Assembly (NCBI RefSeq): GCF_021134715.1
Contig: NC_060020.1
Coordinates: 4,154,001-4,218,000 of the forward strand
Length of the DNA: 64,000 bases
Source: Daphnia pulex
Taxonomy: Eukaryota > Arthropoda > Branchiopoda > Diplostraca > Daphniidae
Direction: 5' to 3'
In this document: in pieces, positions 1-12,119 of the stretch
How positions within the stretch are numbered: the stretch's first letter is position 1
Layout of the letters: each line of letters starts with the position of its first letter
Notes under the pieces: model-generated
Told to the model about the DNA's origin: nothing
Seen by the model: only the letters and a program-made list of their open reading frames with translations
Databases searched by the model: none
Made by a program: the position numbers and the translations under genes

Positions 1-2319
1 TAAAAAACCAGGCATTTGTTATTTTGTTTCCCTTATATAGCGTGTATCCTTTTTTTTTCTCGAAATATTTGTGTATGTGTTTTATGTTAATCGAAATCCT
101 CCTTTCGATGCAACGGCAGTTCCTCACGATAAACAAAACTACCTCTCTCGTGGTATATCGCCAGAAAATTTCAATATTTTTCAACCGCGTACAACCAGTG
201 TGTCTCTCCTATTTTTCGACTTATGTTTGTTGGTAGTTGTTTACGACTATAAATGTAGAGGGTGTCAGTTGCCCAGTTTTTTAGCGTTGAAAGTGATGCG
301 GATATTTTTGAGCCAATTATCCTCTCAGGAAAAGTAAACTGCAACTTGGTTGCATTTGTCGGGGTTCATTTCTTTTTAGTAGATTAGATTAATTTTGTTT
401 GTGTCCTGGAATTTTAACCTTTTTCAAATATGGCGCTTCAAAAATGTTCATGTCCCAAATGGTTTAGACCAAACAAAAGTTTCGCCCTACCATTTTCTTC
501 CTCTAACACGTATGTTGTCGTCTGTGTCGTCGATTTACGTAAAAAAAAAACATGTTCGTGATTTGATTTCTTACTTCAATTAACAAAAAGTTCCTAAACC
601 ATTTTCCTCATGCATTTCTCTCAATCCTAATTTTCCAAAATGATTAACAATTAATGCAAACTCCAATGTTCCTATGCGTTTCTTCTCGATCCTTTTTTGT
701 TTGTTTTAATTCTTACCCCAGGAATTGATTTAAATTTGTGGATTCAAAATTGTCCCTCATTGTGTTTCTCCCAGAATTGTTTATTTTTTTTTGGCTGTCG
801 GGTCAGAGCTTATTTACGAACTCGTAGAGGTAATCTGCTAACAAACAGAAAAACTGCACACCCACTAAGAAAAGGAGGTGACAAAGTCGACGGATAAGAT
901 CCGTATCGAAAGAAGGGCTGCACCGGATGCTGGAATCTTTCTCGTACAACTTTGAATTCCGGCCGGTTTATGACCGAGAAAAATACTAAGCCCAACACTA
1001 AATATAAACCCACCCAACTCGCGCATCGGGCTCAACAGCCTCCTCCCCTTTCACTACTTAAAACACAAAAGATCAAACCATTTGGTTCCTAACTAAAATT
1101 TAATTTGCATTCTCTCTCTTATTTTTTCCTTTTCTTCTCCTCTTTTACGACAAAAAAAGACAAAAATTTAGAAATCGATATCTTTGTGAGCTTGGCTTAT
1201 CAATGGATAATATGTTTTTAAGTTTCACTGTTTTTGAGTAAAAACCAGTTAGTGTACTGTTTTTGTTAGTAGTGTTTTAAACGCCACCCAATTTTCTTCA
1301 CAGCCCCCACCAGCTAAAAAAAAAATATATAGCGACTGTCAATTGTTCGCTTTAAAACAACGCTATTCCGGTGGTTTTGGTGAATCCATCATTTCCTACA
1401 CAAAAAAAAATTCAGTTCATTTCTTTTTTGAGAGAAAGAGAGTTAATAGCAAGGCTCTAATTTTTGTCTTTCTTTCTCTTTTTTCCCCCCGGAGTTTGTA
1501 TCCTCTCTGGTGTCTGTCCTTTTTTTTTCTTAAATTCTATCCACATGATTTTGTTTGACCAATTCACAACTCTTAAAAGTATCACTGCCACTTGTGAAAC
1601 TAGCTTTGTAGAAGAAGCAGCTTGCGGAGATTTTTCTTCTTTCAATCCCGATTGTACGACTGTCTTCTATTCATTTGGGAAATAAACGTCTTGAAAAAAT
1701 AAATAAAACTTTGCTTTTTATTTATAGCCTTGGTCGAAGATACGCATGCACTAGACCCTTTTGGATGACGTCTGAAACATATCGACTTTGATCGCACTTG
1801 TTGGGGTTTCATCCGGTCCTCGTGCCCCAATAGTTCATAGTGCGTGTCATAGCCCATCCTTGGCAAGTTAGAGCTTGAAACGTTTGGTCATGTGCGGAAA
1901 GATAATTAGCAGTCTAAGGCTTCTGTGTGCTTCGCCATCTAATCTTGTCAACTTCGACGTCAACAAACCTTTTTTTGTTCTTGCTGACTTGTTTTCAAGT
2001 ATCAACAGTGTTAACTCTTATTTTCAAAATCACCCAGCGTATCCAACATTTCTAGAAATGTGTGTGCAAATTATTCAGTAGATATTGTGTGAGCTTAGAG
2101 CTTGCGATTTTGCGAAATCTACGAATTTAATCCGTTTCGAAACGTAGGCGGGCCCGGGGTGTTAAATCCATCAGTGACGCTAGGTGGCACGCAAGTTTTT
2201 GTTTACGACAATTGAATTTTCTCGTCTGTACTGACGAAAGATTTGGTGACCGTGAAAGTGAAACTGGCGCTCTTCATCTTCTTGTACAGATCAGTTTATA
2301 CGTCCACTTGTACATCAAA
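1..2319. other. T-rich non-coding flank, no supported gene
   Basis: The stretch has many runs of T on the plus strand and only short open frames with no recognisable family. AATAAA-type signals on the plus strand near 1679 and 1698-1705 would fit the end of a long 3' UTR of a plus-strand gene lying before the window. That is inference; no coding exon of such a gene is visible. The last 200 bases probably hold the promoter and 5' UTR of the DSTYK gene that follows. Confidence 0.4.
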
Positions 2320-5300
2320 ATGAATCCAATATCCTCAACTCGGAAAGAGGGTGTTGCAAAGAACTTGGCTCGAGCTACAAGTTTGCCAGCAGAGTTAAAT
2401 CGGTACTCTAAAAATTGTAAACTACTTTGTAATATACTGCGCGATACCAAAATTATAATCAACGAGATCAACACAGCCGACTATTTGACACAAGGTTTTT
2501 ATCCACACGTGTTCTCTTTAGATATAAATTCTTTTCATGTAATTATTATCTTAGATGAGCTTCCTAGTCTTCAAGTAAATCCCGATAAGTTACATGTTAT
2601 AAATGAACTAGTTGACAAATCAGTTGCTCTGGTGGTACTTGGTTATTCAAATATTGCCAGAGCAGTTTTAACAAATGAATTAATTGGTGGCAAACCTTTA
2701 TTTCCTGTGGTAAGTTACAATATTGTGTGAATTGTTTATGTAACATTTGAGTGATGATGCAATCAACTTTTAGATAGAAAATAGTGTAGATCACACAAAT
2801 CAAGACTGTACACAACAGTCTCATTGGAAAGGTGTCAAGATTAGACATACTACTTTTTGTCTTGTGGGTAATAGTAAAGATTCCACTATTTTAGTATTAG
2901 ATAGCATATTTTGTATTTATATTTTTACACTAACAGGACTCAGTACCACATTAGCCCCAACACCGTTACCCTTCTCACAATCTATAATATCACATGACAA
3001 CTTGGTTATTGATTGTAATTCTCCACAAGCCAAGGTATATATTGAATGAAAGTGCATCCAACATAAGTTCCTTTATTATATGACTTGGTTGCATCACAGG
3101 ATATATACTGTGATCACAGCATGATGGATGTTAACATAAAACATTTTCTTTTCCGTGATGGTACACAAGTGTGGGTTGCACCATCTTTTCACTCTGCTGG
3201 TAAGATAAGAATTAACTTCAAATTGTTTGATCAGCTATCATTTCTGACATTTCAAATGGAATTTCTGGGAATATTAGAAAATAGATTTAATGGAAACTGG
3301 TGTTCATTCAGCCCTAGTGACTTTCTATCATTAGTAAAGCAGTGTACTACACCTGTATTTTTATATGCTGTGCATGGGATGCAACTAAGTCCAGAAGAAA
3401 AATCACAACTAAAATTATTCAAGCAACTTCTCCCTTCTTCCACTGTAATTCACTTTGTTTTGAACGCGGCTACTGTTCCGGTAAGTCGCCTTTAAACTAA
3501 ACGTATTATTTACATTATAACACGTGACTTTATGTGAAGAAGCAACAAAATCCCGTGAGTTCCATTGTGTTGGCGAGACCCAGTATCGGTAGTGGAGGCC
3601 GACATAGAAGACATACAAGTATTCATCCCGACAGAGAAGTAGGATCTCCAGAGAATTTTGCAGGAACTGGAGCTTATACAAAAGAAAATCCCTCTCCCGA
3701 TCACATTATATTTGCCTATGAGCCTATCAGCGAAACAGGATTTTCAACAAGAGAATGTGGTATTTCAATTTATCTATTCTTATTCACATTAGATGAGGAT
3801 TTTAATCTGTAAAATAATTATGTCGACTATGTTTTAGTAGGCTTTATTGATGGCGGAATTCAAAGTACTGTCGATGAACTAAGCTGTGGGGTCATCTCCT
3901 GCCTCCCGTTTGTAAGGAGCGTGTTGCAAAATCAGCTTCTACAGTCGGCCAAAATACTTAACGAGGTATTTATCTAAAGCTGTTTAATTTGAAAAAGGAA
4001 CATGAACATTATTGTTATTATGTTTCAAGTGTCATAACCAAATGCTCAGTAATTTCATCTTATCGGCGTTTGATTGGGCTCGTCAAGTCCAAGTAACTCC
4101 GCTACGGTTAGAGTATGTCAAGCAGAAAGAGTATGAGCTTTTTAATAGACTGCTAGCTTTTGCTAATAAAAAACAAGAGGAAATACGCTTGCTCATCTCT
4201 CAGACTATGGTCGAAATGAGGGAAGAACTCATACGTGCAGCAGTCGATTACGACATATTCCGTAAGTCTTTCTCAATTCGTTTTTTAACTTGCGCAAACA
4301 GTAAAAAACTAATTTATGGCTTCTACACAGAAGAAGATAACTCGAGCGTCGACCAGTATCAGCTTCGGCACTCTACCGAAGAAATCCAAAATCTTGTTTT
4401 AGCTCTTTTGAATAAGACCATCGCTGAGAAACTCACATGCTCGATTTTGAGTTTAAGAGAGACTTACCTCGGCACACTTCAACGGTACGCATGCGATTGT
4501 AAAAGTCCTCTTCAGTTAGTGGTTACTTATCGATTTCATTTATAGATGTCTAAGTTCACTGGAAAAGGCCCATCAGCACGAAACTCATGACACCGATCAA
4601 TTGGCAGCACAAGACCACTATTCGGACACACAAAAAGCAAGCGAATCCTTAAAACAGGTAATTAATTCTCCTGGAATGATTATTCATCAACCGTAATTAT
4701 ACCGAACATATAAAATGTTCGATTTTCAGATTGTCAATGCAGCGTACCAGGTTCAATTGAACGTGAAATCATCCGCCTCTTTTGTACACTCCATGTGGGA
4801 GCGTCTCCACCAGTTCTTGCGCTCTCTCACTCTACCAAAGGCAGGCACCTTGTCCACCACAAGCTCAGGATCCGGATCGTGGAGTATATCTTCAGATCAA
4901 AGTCCCATGACTCCTACAGAGTGGAAAACTCAAGTCGCCGTCGATCTTCTAGATTCACTTAGTGATAATCGACTGGCTCGTGTCATTTGCTCCCAGGTTA
5001 AGATTTATTTATTATAAACTATCTTACGATTAAGATTTACAAAATTGATTATACGTTTTCTGCGACTATTTTAGTTCCGAGATCGACTGCGACAAGCGCA
5101 TGTTGCGTTTTTGGACTCTCTGCGAGAATTAGAATCGGTTCACACAGGCCGACTTGAGAAGAATGAAGAATTGTTTTTACGATTGCGAAAAATCCTTGTT
5201 CCCCGTGTGGCCAGGTTGGCGTTAGAATCTACATCACTCAAAGACATGATACTCTATGGTAACCTACTTTCTTGTTGACTTCCTCTTAACTTCTTGTTTT

Positions 5301-6721
5301 TTTACCCCCAAAAATTACTTAATTAAAAACTTTGTTGCTATACGTCTCATTAAAATGGTCTTAGGCATGCCGCAACTCGGCCGAGAACTTGGTCGTGGCC
5401 AATACGGTGTTGTGTATTCCTGTGATAGTTGGGGACCAGTCGCTGAAAAAGGAGTCAGGTGCGCTGTCAAATCTGTTGTTCCACCTGACGACAAGCACTG
5501 GAATGATCTCGCAATGGAATTCCACTACTCTCGGTATTCTGCTTGAAGTCGAAATTACGTGTAGAGAATTTTGTAATAATATTATTGTGATACTAATCAA
5601 GTATGGTGCCGCCTAACGATCGCATCGTCAGTTTGGTCGGATCTGTTATTGACCATTCTTACGGAGGCGGAGCATCACCAGCTGTTCTGCTTGTAATGGA
5701 AAGGTAAACGTGATTTTTCAGCGAGTGAGCTTTATTGTCTGAATCTCATTTTCAACGCTTCTTTGGTAGAATGAACAGAGACCTCCACACCGCATTGAAA
5801 ATGAGTTTGACTTGGCCCAAGCGGCTTCGTGTTTCTATTGATGTCGTAGAGGGAATTCGCTTTCTTCATTCTCAGGTACGATACACAAATTCCCGTTAAA
5901 ATTTCAAAAATGGTTTTAGAAATTGTGGTTTTCTGCCTACGGTTTAACAGGGATTAGTTCACCGTGATATCAAACTAAAGAACGTTTTACTGGACCAAGA
6001 GGATCGTGCCAAAATTACTGATCTAGGTTTTTGCAAACCTGAAGCGATGATGTCAGGTATATCATATGTGTTGTAATTCTTCTAAAAGGATCATTTTGTA
6101 CAGCTTCGTTGAAATAATAGGATCGATTGTTGGAACACCGATTCACATGGCCCCTGAGTTGTTTACTGGGCAGTACGATTCCAGTGTTGATGTTTACGCT
6201 TTTGGCATCTTATTCTGGTACATTTGTGCTGGTCACACCAAACTTCCGTACGCGTTTGAACAATGTCAAAATAAAGACCAGTTATGGCAGTGTGTCCGTA
6301 GAGGTATCCCAATACTATAAATTAGTTTTTTTGTTTGAGTTTAACACTAATTTTAAAGCTAATTTTCTACCATATGCCTAATTTTAGAAGCTTTTGTAAA
6401 GATATATTTAAATTACAGGCACTCGTCCGGAAAGGTTGCCTTGTTTTGATGACGCATGCTGGACATTAATGGAAGACTGTTGGGCAAAAGAACCGAATCA
6501 ACGACCCCTTTTAGGCTTTGTGTACTCCAGACTTGAAGCTATTTTCTTGTCACATTGCCATGGAAGAATTGTCGATACAGGTATGTAACTAACTTAAAAT
6601 ATCAAGTCCATATTGTATAACTCATCCATTTCTTTTAGGAAGCATTGTGATACAAAGGGAACACCCCCCTGATAGTCTCTCTTCAAGTCCCTATATACAG
6701 ATAGATTTAGAGCCATGTTAA
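2320..6721 (+). CDS. DSTYK: Dual serine/threonine and tyrosine protein kinase (DSTYK/RIPK5)
   Basis: Seventeen exons in consistent phase: 2320-2709, 2774-3034, 3100-3480, 3540-3759, 3841-3965, 4030-4261, 4331-4484, 4546-4657, 4730-4996, 5075-5258, 5365-5533, 5602-5703, 5770-5875, 5951-6056, 6121-6303, 6419-6580, 6639-6721. They encode about 1078 residues; human DSTYK has about 930. The N-terminal two thirds match the family's helical region ([24 protein letters not shown]). The kinase domain starts near residue 778 with GRGQYGVVY, catalytic lysine in [24 protein letters not shown] in place of DFG (usual for this family), GTPIHMAPE and [15 protein letters not shown]. The family is linked to FGF/ERK signalling and cell death; the role here is inferred from orthology. 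An extra in-frame 69-bp intron (about 2868-2936) is possible inside exon 2. The ATG at 2320 has A at -3; no in-frame ATG precedes it. Confidence 0.95.
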
Positions 6722-6861
6722 TGACTTAACATTCATTAATCACAATAAGAGACTTGATGGCTGTTCAAACAGTCATCATTATATTCTCTGTAATAAGCTG
6801 ATATTCTGTGAATCAAAGTATTATTTGAAACAATACAAGTTGTATCTCTCTTTAACCTATA

Positions 6862-6871
6862 TTTATTTATT
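6862..6871 (-). terminator. Polyadenylation signals of NDUFA12
   Basis: Two overlapping AATAAA hexamers are read on the minus strand, 40-49 nt past the NDUFA12 stop. The DSTYK stop is only 189 nt from the NDUFA12 stop on the other strand, so the two 3' UTRs very probably overlap. Confidence 0.6.
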
Positions 6872-6910
6872 GAGTTGTGAAACACTATCAAACTGTACAG
6901 AAGAAGGAGT

Positions 6911-7481
6911 CTACTCTTTTTTGGCATTAGGATCCCAAGCTTGAATTTTGGGTTTTGTTGTAGAACAAGGCATGTATGCCTCCTCTGTTCCACTTTTATT
7001 TTCAATGTGGTCAATCATCCATTTGTAGTGAACTGGTGGCTTCTAAAAATCCAAATTTTAATTTCAAAATTTATGCATCACCACCTATCTAATTATAGAT
7101 ATCGCTAAATTATAATTGAAAGTTTACCACAGTTGGAGGCAGATCGGTCTTGTAGTGCAGCCAGCCATACCACTCTGCGGGAACTTGGGAACCATCGTAA
7201 TCGAAATACACGTTGTCATTATAAATGACCCATCGGTTTCGACCGACAAAATAGCGATTGTTCTCGTAATATGTGTTTCCATATTTATCCTTGCCGACAA
7301 CAGTTCCATTCTTTAGTTCATCGGTCCGGAAAAAAGTATAAAAGGATCCTGAAATAAAATATTTTGTCATGCAATCTCATTGTTTATAAATTAATGTCTC
7401 ACCTCTTATGCCTCCATTTTGTTTCAGAATATCGACGGCTATTTTGGCTTTATCGAGAAATGCAGTAACGTACTTCGCCAT
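6911..7481 (-). CDS. NDUFA12: NADH dehydrogenase 1 alpha subcomplex subunit 12 (complex I B17.2)
   Basis: Three exons, 7403-7481, 7128-7348 and 6911-7042, give 143 residues, close to the family's usual 145. The family core is clear: KDKYGNTYYENNRYFVGRNR, WVIYNDN, DGSQVPAEWYGWLHYKTDLPPT and a C-terminal KIQAWDPNAKKE. The protein is an accessory subunit of the matrix arm of mitochondrial complex I; this is family knowledge. The ATG at 7481 starts a short N-terminal helix (MAKYVTAFLDKAK). The gene is head-to-head with DNAJC21, 279 bp apart, and tail-to-tail with DSTYK. Confidence 0.96.
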
Positions 7482-7760
7482 TTTTAATGTTTACCACTCA
7501 CCAAAAGAACCAGCCACTAAATAGATTGCTCGTATAATTTAGTATTTTCCTTCTCTGACAGATGGCTCTTTTTTGTTGTATTGACTAGCAGACGAAACAT
7601 CAAGTGGCACGAGACTGCAAAATTCAACACTTCTCTTCACATCAAGTTGCCACAGTGCAAAAATCCGAAAACCCAACTAATCTATAAAAAAAAAGTTCCT
7701 CGTCTTTCGTCAAACAGTTGACCGTTTTTCGTGATTTTTTTCCTCACTGTCAAAGTAAAA
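7482..7760. promoter_or_regulatory. Shared divergent promoter region, NDUFA12 / DNAJC21
   Basis: The 279 bp between the two divergent start codons must hold both promoters and both 5' UTRs. No TATA box is evident at a fitting distance on either strand, as is common for housekeeping genes. The exact transcription starts cannot be read from the sequence. Confidence 0.5.
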
Positions 7761-9436
7761 ATGAAATGCCATTACGAAGTTCTTGGTGTCCCATTAAATG
7801 CATCAGACGATGATCTAAAAAAATCCTACAGGAAACTTGCTCTTAAATGGCATCCTGATAAAAATCTAGATAATTCTGATGAAGCTAAGAGAGAATTTCA
7901 GTTTATTCAGGCTGCTTATGAAGTGCTCAGTGATCCTCAAGAAAGGGCTTGGTATGATAAACACAGGGATGCAATTCTACTTGGAGGTTGAAATTTTATT
8001 ATCCAATGCATTGTACAAATTCTTATTTTCGTATTTATTACATTTTTTAGCAAAAGGTGCAGAATATCAAGAAAATGCTGTAAATTTATTTGAGTACTTC
8101 ACATCAGCATGCTATTCTGGGTATGGAGATGACAAGCAATCTTTCTACTCCGTGTATAGGTATGTAAATTATCTGCAAGACTGGAAATCGTGCTATCAAT
8201 ACTGATCTTGTCCTTTTTTTATCAGTGAATTGTTCAGCAAAATTGCTGCTGAAGACATGGAGTTTTCACAAGATCAAGACAGTGATTTTGAAATTCCTGA
8301 TTTTGGCAATTCCACCAGTGACTATAGTGAGGTAGAGGAATCAAAGCTGCAGAAATGCTGAATTGAATTGTTTTTGAAATAATAGTTATACTTTCTTAGG
8401 TTGTACGCACGTTTTATGCCTATTGGAGTGCGTATTGCACTCTGCGTCCATATTCTTGGTTAGATAAGTATAACATTGATACTTTAAAGGAAGCACCACG
8501 GAGGTATTTATTTGATTTTATGTGCCAATAATTTTTCAGTTTGGTCAGTAAATAATATATTTTTTAATAACAGGATACAACGGCTTATGGAGAAAGATAA
8601 CAAAAAATTAAGAGATGCAGGCCGTAAACAAAGAAATGAAGAAGTTAGGGCCCTGGTAAATTTCGTTCGTAAACGAGATCCTCGTGTCAAGGCCTACATA
8701 GTAATCTCGGCAAATTCAAATTTATGTTAAGCGCAACCTAAATTATTTTTTAATAGAAATTACTTGAGGAGAAGACCGCTCAAAATGCATTAAAGACAAA
8801 ACTTCAACAAGAACGACATCGTGAAAAAAGGCGGCAGCTTCTTGAAGAAACTACGAGCCCGACCAAGTTTGGCTTCACAGAAATGTCTGACTTAGAAAAA
8901 CAGCTAAGGGTACATCCTCTTAAGTGAAGATTGAACATTAAATGCTAATTTTTAATTTGTTTTCCATTAATTAAAAGGATATTGAAGCTCAGTATGCTTC
9001 ATCTGCCGAATCATCTGATTCAGATAGCGAAGCAGAGGTTGAAGAGGAAGAAAATGATGATGTTGTTCAAGAAAATAAGGAAGGATCTGAAGATGAAGGG
9101 AAGGAAGGGATTTTAGATGAATCAAATGAAGATAATATTCCGAAAGAAGAAAATTCCTCGGAAAACGCCACAAATAATGTTACCGATGACGATAGTGACT
9201 TTGATGATGACCCACTGGATTTATACTGCCCTGCCTGTAAAAAGAATTTTAAAACTGTAAAATCGTAAGTATTTCGAAATTTATTTGATTTTGCATTTTA
9301 ATTTAATAATTTTTAATCTGTTGTGGCAAAACCTGTTATTAGGAGAGAAAGCCACGATCGAAGCAAAAAGCATCAAATCAAAGTTCGAGCTTTGCGAAAG
9401 ACAATGTTAGAAGAAGAGGAAGAATATTCTAGCTAA
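7761..9436 (+). CDS. DNAJC21: DnaJ homolog subfamily C member 21 (JJJ1 type), short form
   Basis: Eight exons: 7761-7986, 8051-8159, 8226-8331, 8400-8503, 8574-8700, 8757-8909, 8978-9264, 9343-9436; 401 residues. The N-terminal J domain (residues 1-70) has the HPD triad in KWHPDKN. Then comes the family region [16 protein letters not shown], a charged helix ([20 protein letters not shown]), an acidic stretch and one U1-like C2H2 zinc finger near residues 349-373 (CPAC, then H-x5-H). The family stimulates Hsp70 during late 60S ribosome maturation. From memory, the human protein is about 530 residues with two zinc fingers; here the frame stops 28 residues after the first finger. The upstream frame is open to 7731, but 7761 (AAAATGA) begins the conserved [10 protein letters not shown] start. 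Confidence 0.93.
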
Positions 9437-9566
9437 CAATAATCTTCGTCCCAATTTCTGGAATGAAGTAATTTTAATATAATATTCTGGAAATATACTG
9501 GGCAAACTGCAAAATTGAAATATCTCGTTAACCATTCATTTTAAGTATTGGAATACTTCATGCGCC

Positions 9567-9572
9567 AATAAA
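9567..9572 (+). terminator. Polyadenylation signal of DNAJC21
   Basis: AATAAA lies 131 nt past the DNAJC21 stop and is followed by a T-rich stretch. Confidence 0.6.
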
Positions 9573-10072
9573 GATTTGTTATAATTTTTCTGAATCTCAT
9601 CCCCCCCCCCCCAAAAAAAAATACATGGCCAACATAGCGATGTCGAAGAATCCCGTCTTTAAGTTAACCATGTCTTTCTTCATATCAATAAAAATAATGT
9701 CGCCAACGGTTACAACTAGTGGCTGTTTTTTCCTGTAATAATAAATTGTTTCTGTGATAATGGTTGGAAACACCTTCCTATGCACTTTAAACGTTTTTGT
9801 TAAATAACTTTATTTTGTGACTGAAAAGTAAAAAGTAAATACCGGCTAATATGATTCATACTTAAAAAAAAATATCGTTTCTGATTAAAGAACTGGCACT
9901 GTCGCGCTTATTTCTGAATGATAATGTTTTGATGCGATTGATTACTTTTTTTTCGCGTGAATATGAATCCTCCACCAGTGCCTCATAAACAACTAAAAAA
10001 ATATTACATATATATGAATCGTTCAAAAGATAGGTTCGGATCAAATACTAAAGTGTGTCGAAGAAACTTGGT
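9573..10072. other. AT-rich intergenic DNA
   Basis: No gene is seen. The stretch holds a short run of C (about 9601-9612) followed by a run of A. Only short open frames without family resemblance are present. Confidence 0.5.
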
Positions 10073-10665
10073 ATGAAACGCCTCTGCTTAGTGCTTATCG
10101 TCGTGATTCATTCAGATATGTTTGTTTCGTCTTCGAAGTTGTTCTCCACCAACTTAGCCAAAGCCATCAACATTGTTTACTTCAATGAAGATGATAAAGC
10201 CGTAGATGTTTTAATCAAAACAAAGGTAAAATATACTTTTTAAATAGTTTATTTGGAGTAACATGCATTCTTCTGAGACCAAATTACATATTAAGATGAA
10301 ATGGAATAAGAAAAAGCTGTAAAGGATATCATTGGTAGACGAAAACAAGGAACCAAGGTGTGCAAAGACATCCTTGAGATAGAAGATATTAGTTATTGTC
10401 TTATAAGAAGAAGGCATGAATTGATGTATGAATTTATTATCTCTGGTTAATTGGACAATTTTTGTAGGTGAGCCCAGAAAGCAAGTGAGTTTTAAGCCAT
10501 AACCAATTGGTATTCATTTTGATATGATGTTGTAGTTTGTAGACCCATTCAATCCCTAGCAACATCAATCTGCAGAAGAAAAAGCCAGTTTGCATAATCT
10601 TCACTTTCGAAGGTCACGGAGATCATTACATAAAACGTGTCATGCAGTGGTGTAGAGCAGTAGAG
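10073..10665 (+). CDS. Possible small secreted protein, two exons (unrecognised, perhaps partial)
   Basis: Exon 10073-10225 starts with MKRLCLVLIVVIH, a good signal peptide, and runs 51 codons to a donor (CAAAG then GTAAAA). A second open stretch, 10543-10665, follows an acceptor in the same phase and adds 41 codons with the segment PVCIIFTFEGHGDHY. Joining the two is inference. No stop follows directly after the second piece; reading through its end adds about 30 residues before a stop, so the true 3' end is unclear. The second piece is the best preserved member of the tandem modules that follow and recurs in degraded form on the minus strand near 20 kb. I do not recognise the family. It may be a remnant of a longer gene. 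Confidence 0.35.
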
Positions 10666-11060
10666 GTTGGGGGAGAACGGTTTGTGTTACATAACCATTT
10701 GGTATTCATTTTGATAATGGTTGTTGTAGACCCATCCCCAGCAACGTCAACCTAAAGAAGGAAAAGCAAGTTTGCATTTTCTTCACACTCGAAGGTCGCG
10801 GATATCATAACGTAAAACGTGTCATGCCACGGGGTAGAGGTTGGGTGAGAAAGGTATGTGTTTCATCATTATTAAGCAGGTATAATAGCCGCAAGGCTCA
10901 GCCATTTGGTATTCATTTTGATATTTGTTGTTGTAGACCCATCCCCAGCAACGCCAACCTAAAGAAGAAAAGGCCAGTTTTCATTTTCTTCATGCTCGAA
11001 GGTCACGGAGATCATTAAGTAATACGTATCATGCGACGGCGGAGAGGTTGGGTGAGAAAG
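10543..11060 (+). repeat. Three tandem exon-plus-intron modules (about 190-205 bp period)
   Basis: Modules start at 10543, 10730 and 10937. Each begins after the same acceptor-like TTTGTAG or TTGTTGTAG and carries CCAGCAACGTCAACCTAAAG-like sequence. They read roughly SN-x-NL-x-KKK-x-PVCIFFTLEGHGDH. The second and third end at AAG followed by GTATGTG or GTACGTG, donor-like. The first reads open; the second is out of phase with it; the third has an internal stop. The spacers share a segment including AGCCATTTGGTATTCATTTT. Inverted copies lie at about 19845-19970, 20630-20745 and 20818-20966 on the minus strand. Confidence 0.7.
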
Positions 11061-11132
11061 GTACGTGTTTCATCATTATCAAACAGGTACAATATCCGCA
11101 AGGCTTAAGAGGTGAGGGTGATAAAAAAATCG

Positions 11133-11140
11133 TATATAAA
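11133..11140 (+). promoter_or_regulatory. TATA box of repeat-gene copy A
   Basis: TATATAAA is followed about 30 bases later by CATCAGTCGAGTGAGGATCT, a block repeated ahead of several minus-strand copies (about 19700, 20280 and 20490). The conserved block downstream of the TATA box is the likely transcription start and 5' UTR. Confidence 0.6.
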
Positions 11141-11253
11141 GGAGAGAGAAAAGGCCAGAGACATCAGTCGAGTGAGGATCTCCGACACGGCAACAACTGC
11201 AGCGCACTCTCTGTCACCTTCTGCCTTCTTCAGCGTATTGCCAGTTCGCATCC

Positions 11254-12119
11254 ATGGGTAAATATTCTGTCTTTACATGGCGTTTTCTATTAATGTCAAT
11301 TATTTTCTGTTTGTTAAAATGCGAATTATTATTGAACATTATTGTTTGAATTTCTATTACTGTCTAGTTAATGGGTGTTGTATCGTTGTTTGGTGGGTCG
11401 ACCACTGGTGTACCGATGTCTTCTTGGTATGGCGGATACCAAGCCGCAGACCAGTTATTGCACCAAGGTCTACAAGTACTACACTACTAAGGCACCGGAG
11501 TTTTATACCACAATTTCCGCTGCCCCGAGCCACTACACTGACGTCCTGAAGTATTACTCTGCCCCGAGTTACTACACCACCAAGGTGACGGAGTATGACT
11601 ATGCATGCTGCCCCATCCTACTACATCGAGGCTCCCAAGTATTACTCTGTTCTCAGCTACTTATTGCACCGATTTTCCTAAATACTACTCTGTTCCCAGC
11701 TGCTACACCGAGGCTCCCGCTGATTACTCCACCGAGGCTCCCGCTGATTACTCCACCGAGGCTCCCGCTGATTACTCCACCGAGGCTCCCGCTGATTACT
11801 CCACCGAGGCTCCCGCTGATCACTCCACCGAAGAGGCAAAGTACTACTCTGCCCCGATCTACACAACCACAACTGAGGCGGCCAAGTATTACGCTGTCCC
11901 GACGTACTACACAGAAGCTGCTCTTTCGTGCTACGTTGAACCGAAATACTACACTGATGCTCCAGTTCACTACACCATGACCTACGCTACACCGCAGCCC
12001 CCAAGTACTACAGCGAAGAAGCCGCCTATTACGCAACAACGTATGCTGCCCCTGCCTACTACACCGAGGCCCCACATTACTACAACACTGAATCGCTCAA
12101 TTACTACACTACAACCTAA
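11254..12119 (+). pseudogene. Tyr/Thr/Ala/Pro-rich repeat gene, copy A (frame-disrupted)
   Basis: A tiny first exon (ATGG then GTAAATA, 11254-11257) and a second exon after the TCTAG near 11369 follow the layout shared by the whole cluster. The second exon should encode a signal peptide (compare copy B), then repeats such as YYTTKAPEFYTT, APSHYTDVLKYYSAPSYYTT, TEAPADYS and AAKYYAVPTYYTEAA. The repeat reading moves through all three frames: one frame to about 11600, the second from about 11620 to 11995, and the third from about 12003 to a stop at 12117. No single frame covers the gene, so at least three shifts are present, counting one between the signal region and the repeats. Function unknown; the composition suggests a secreted structural protein. 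Conserved genes nearby are intact, so assembly error is less likely than decay. Confidence 0.7.
11707..11826 (+). repeat. 24-bp tandem repeat, five copies
   Basis: ACCGAGGCTCCCGCTGATTA plus CTCC is repeated five times almost without change and encodes TEAPADYS. The near identity points to recent slippage or unequal exchange inside copy A. Confidence 0.9.

Noticed and set aside
2868-2936. 69-bp intron inside DSTYK exon 2
   Set aside because: Borders are good, but the stretch is also open in frame, so splicing cannot be decided without transcripts.
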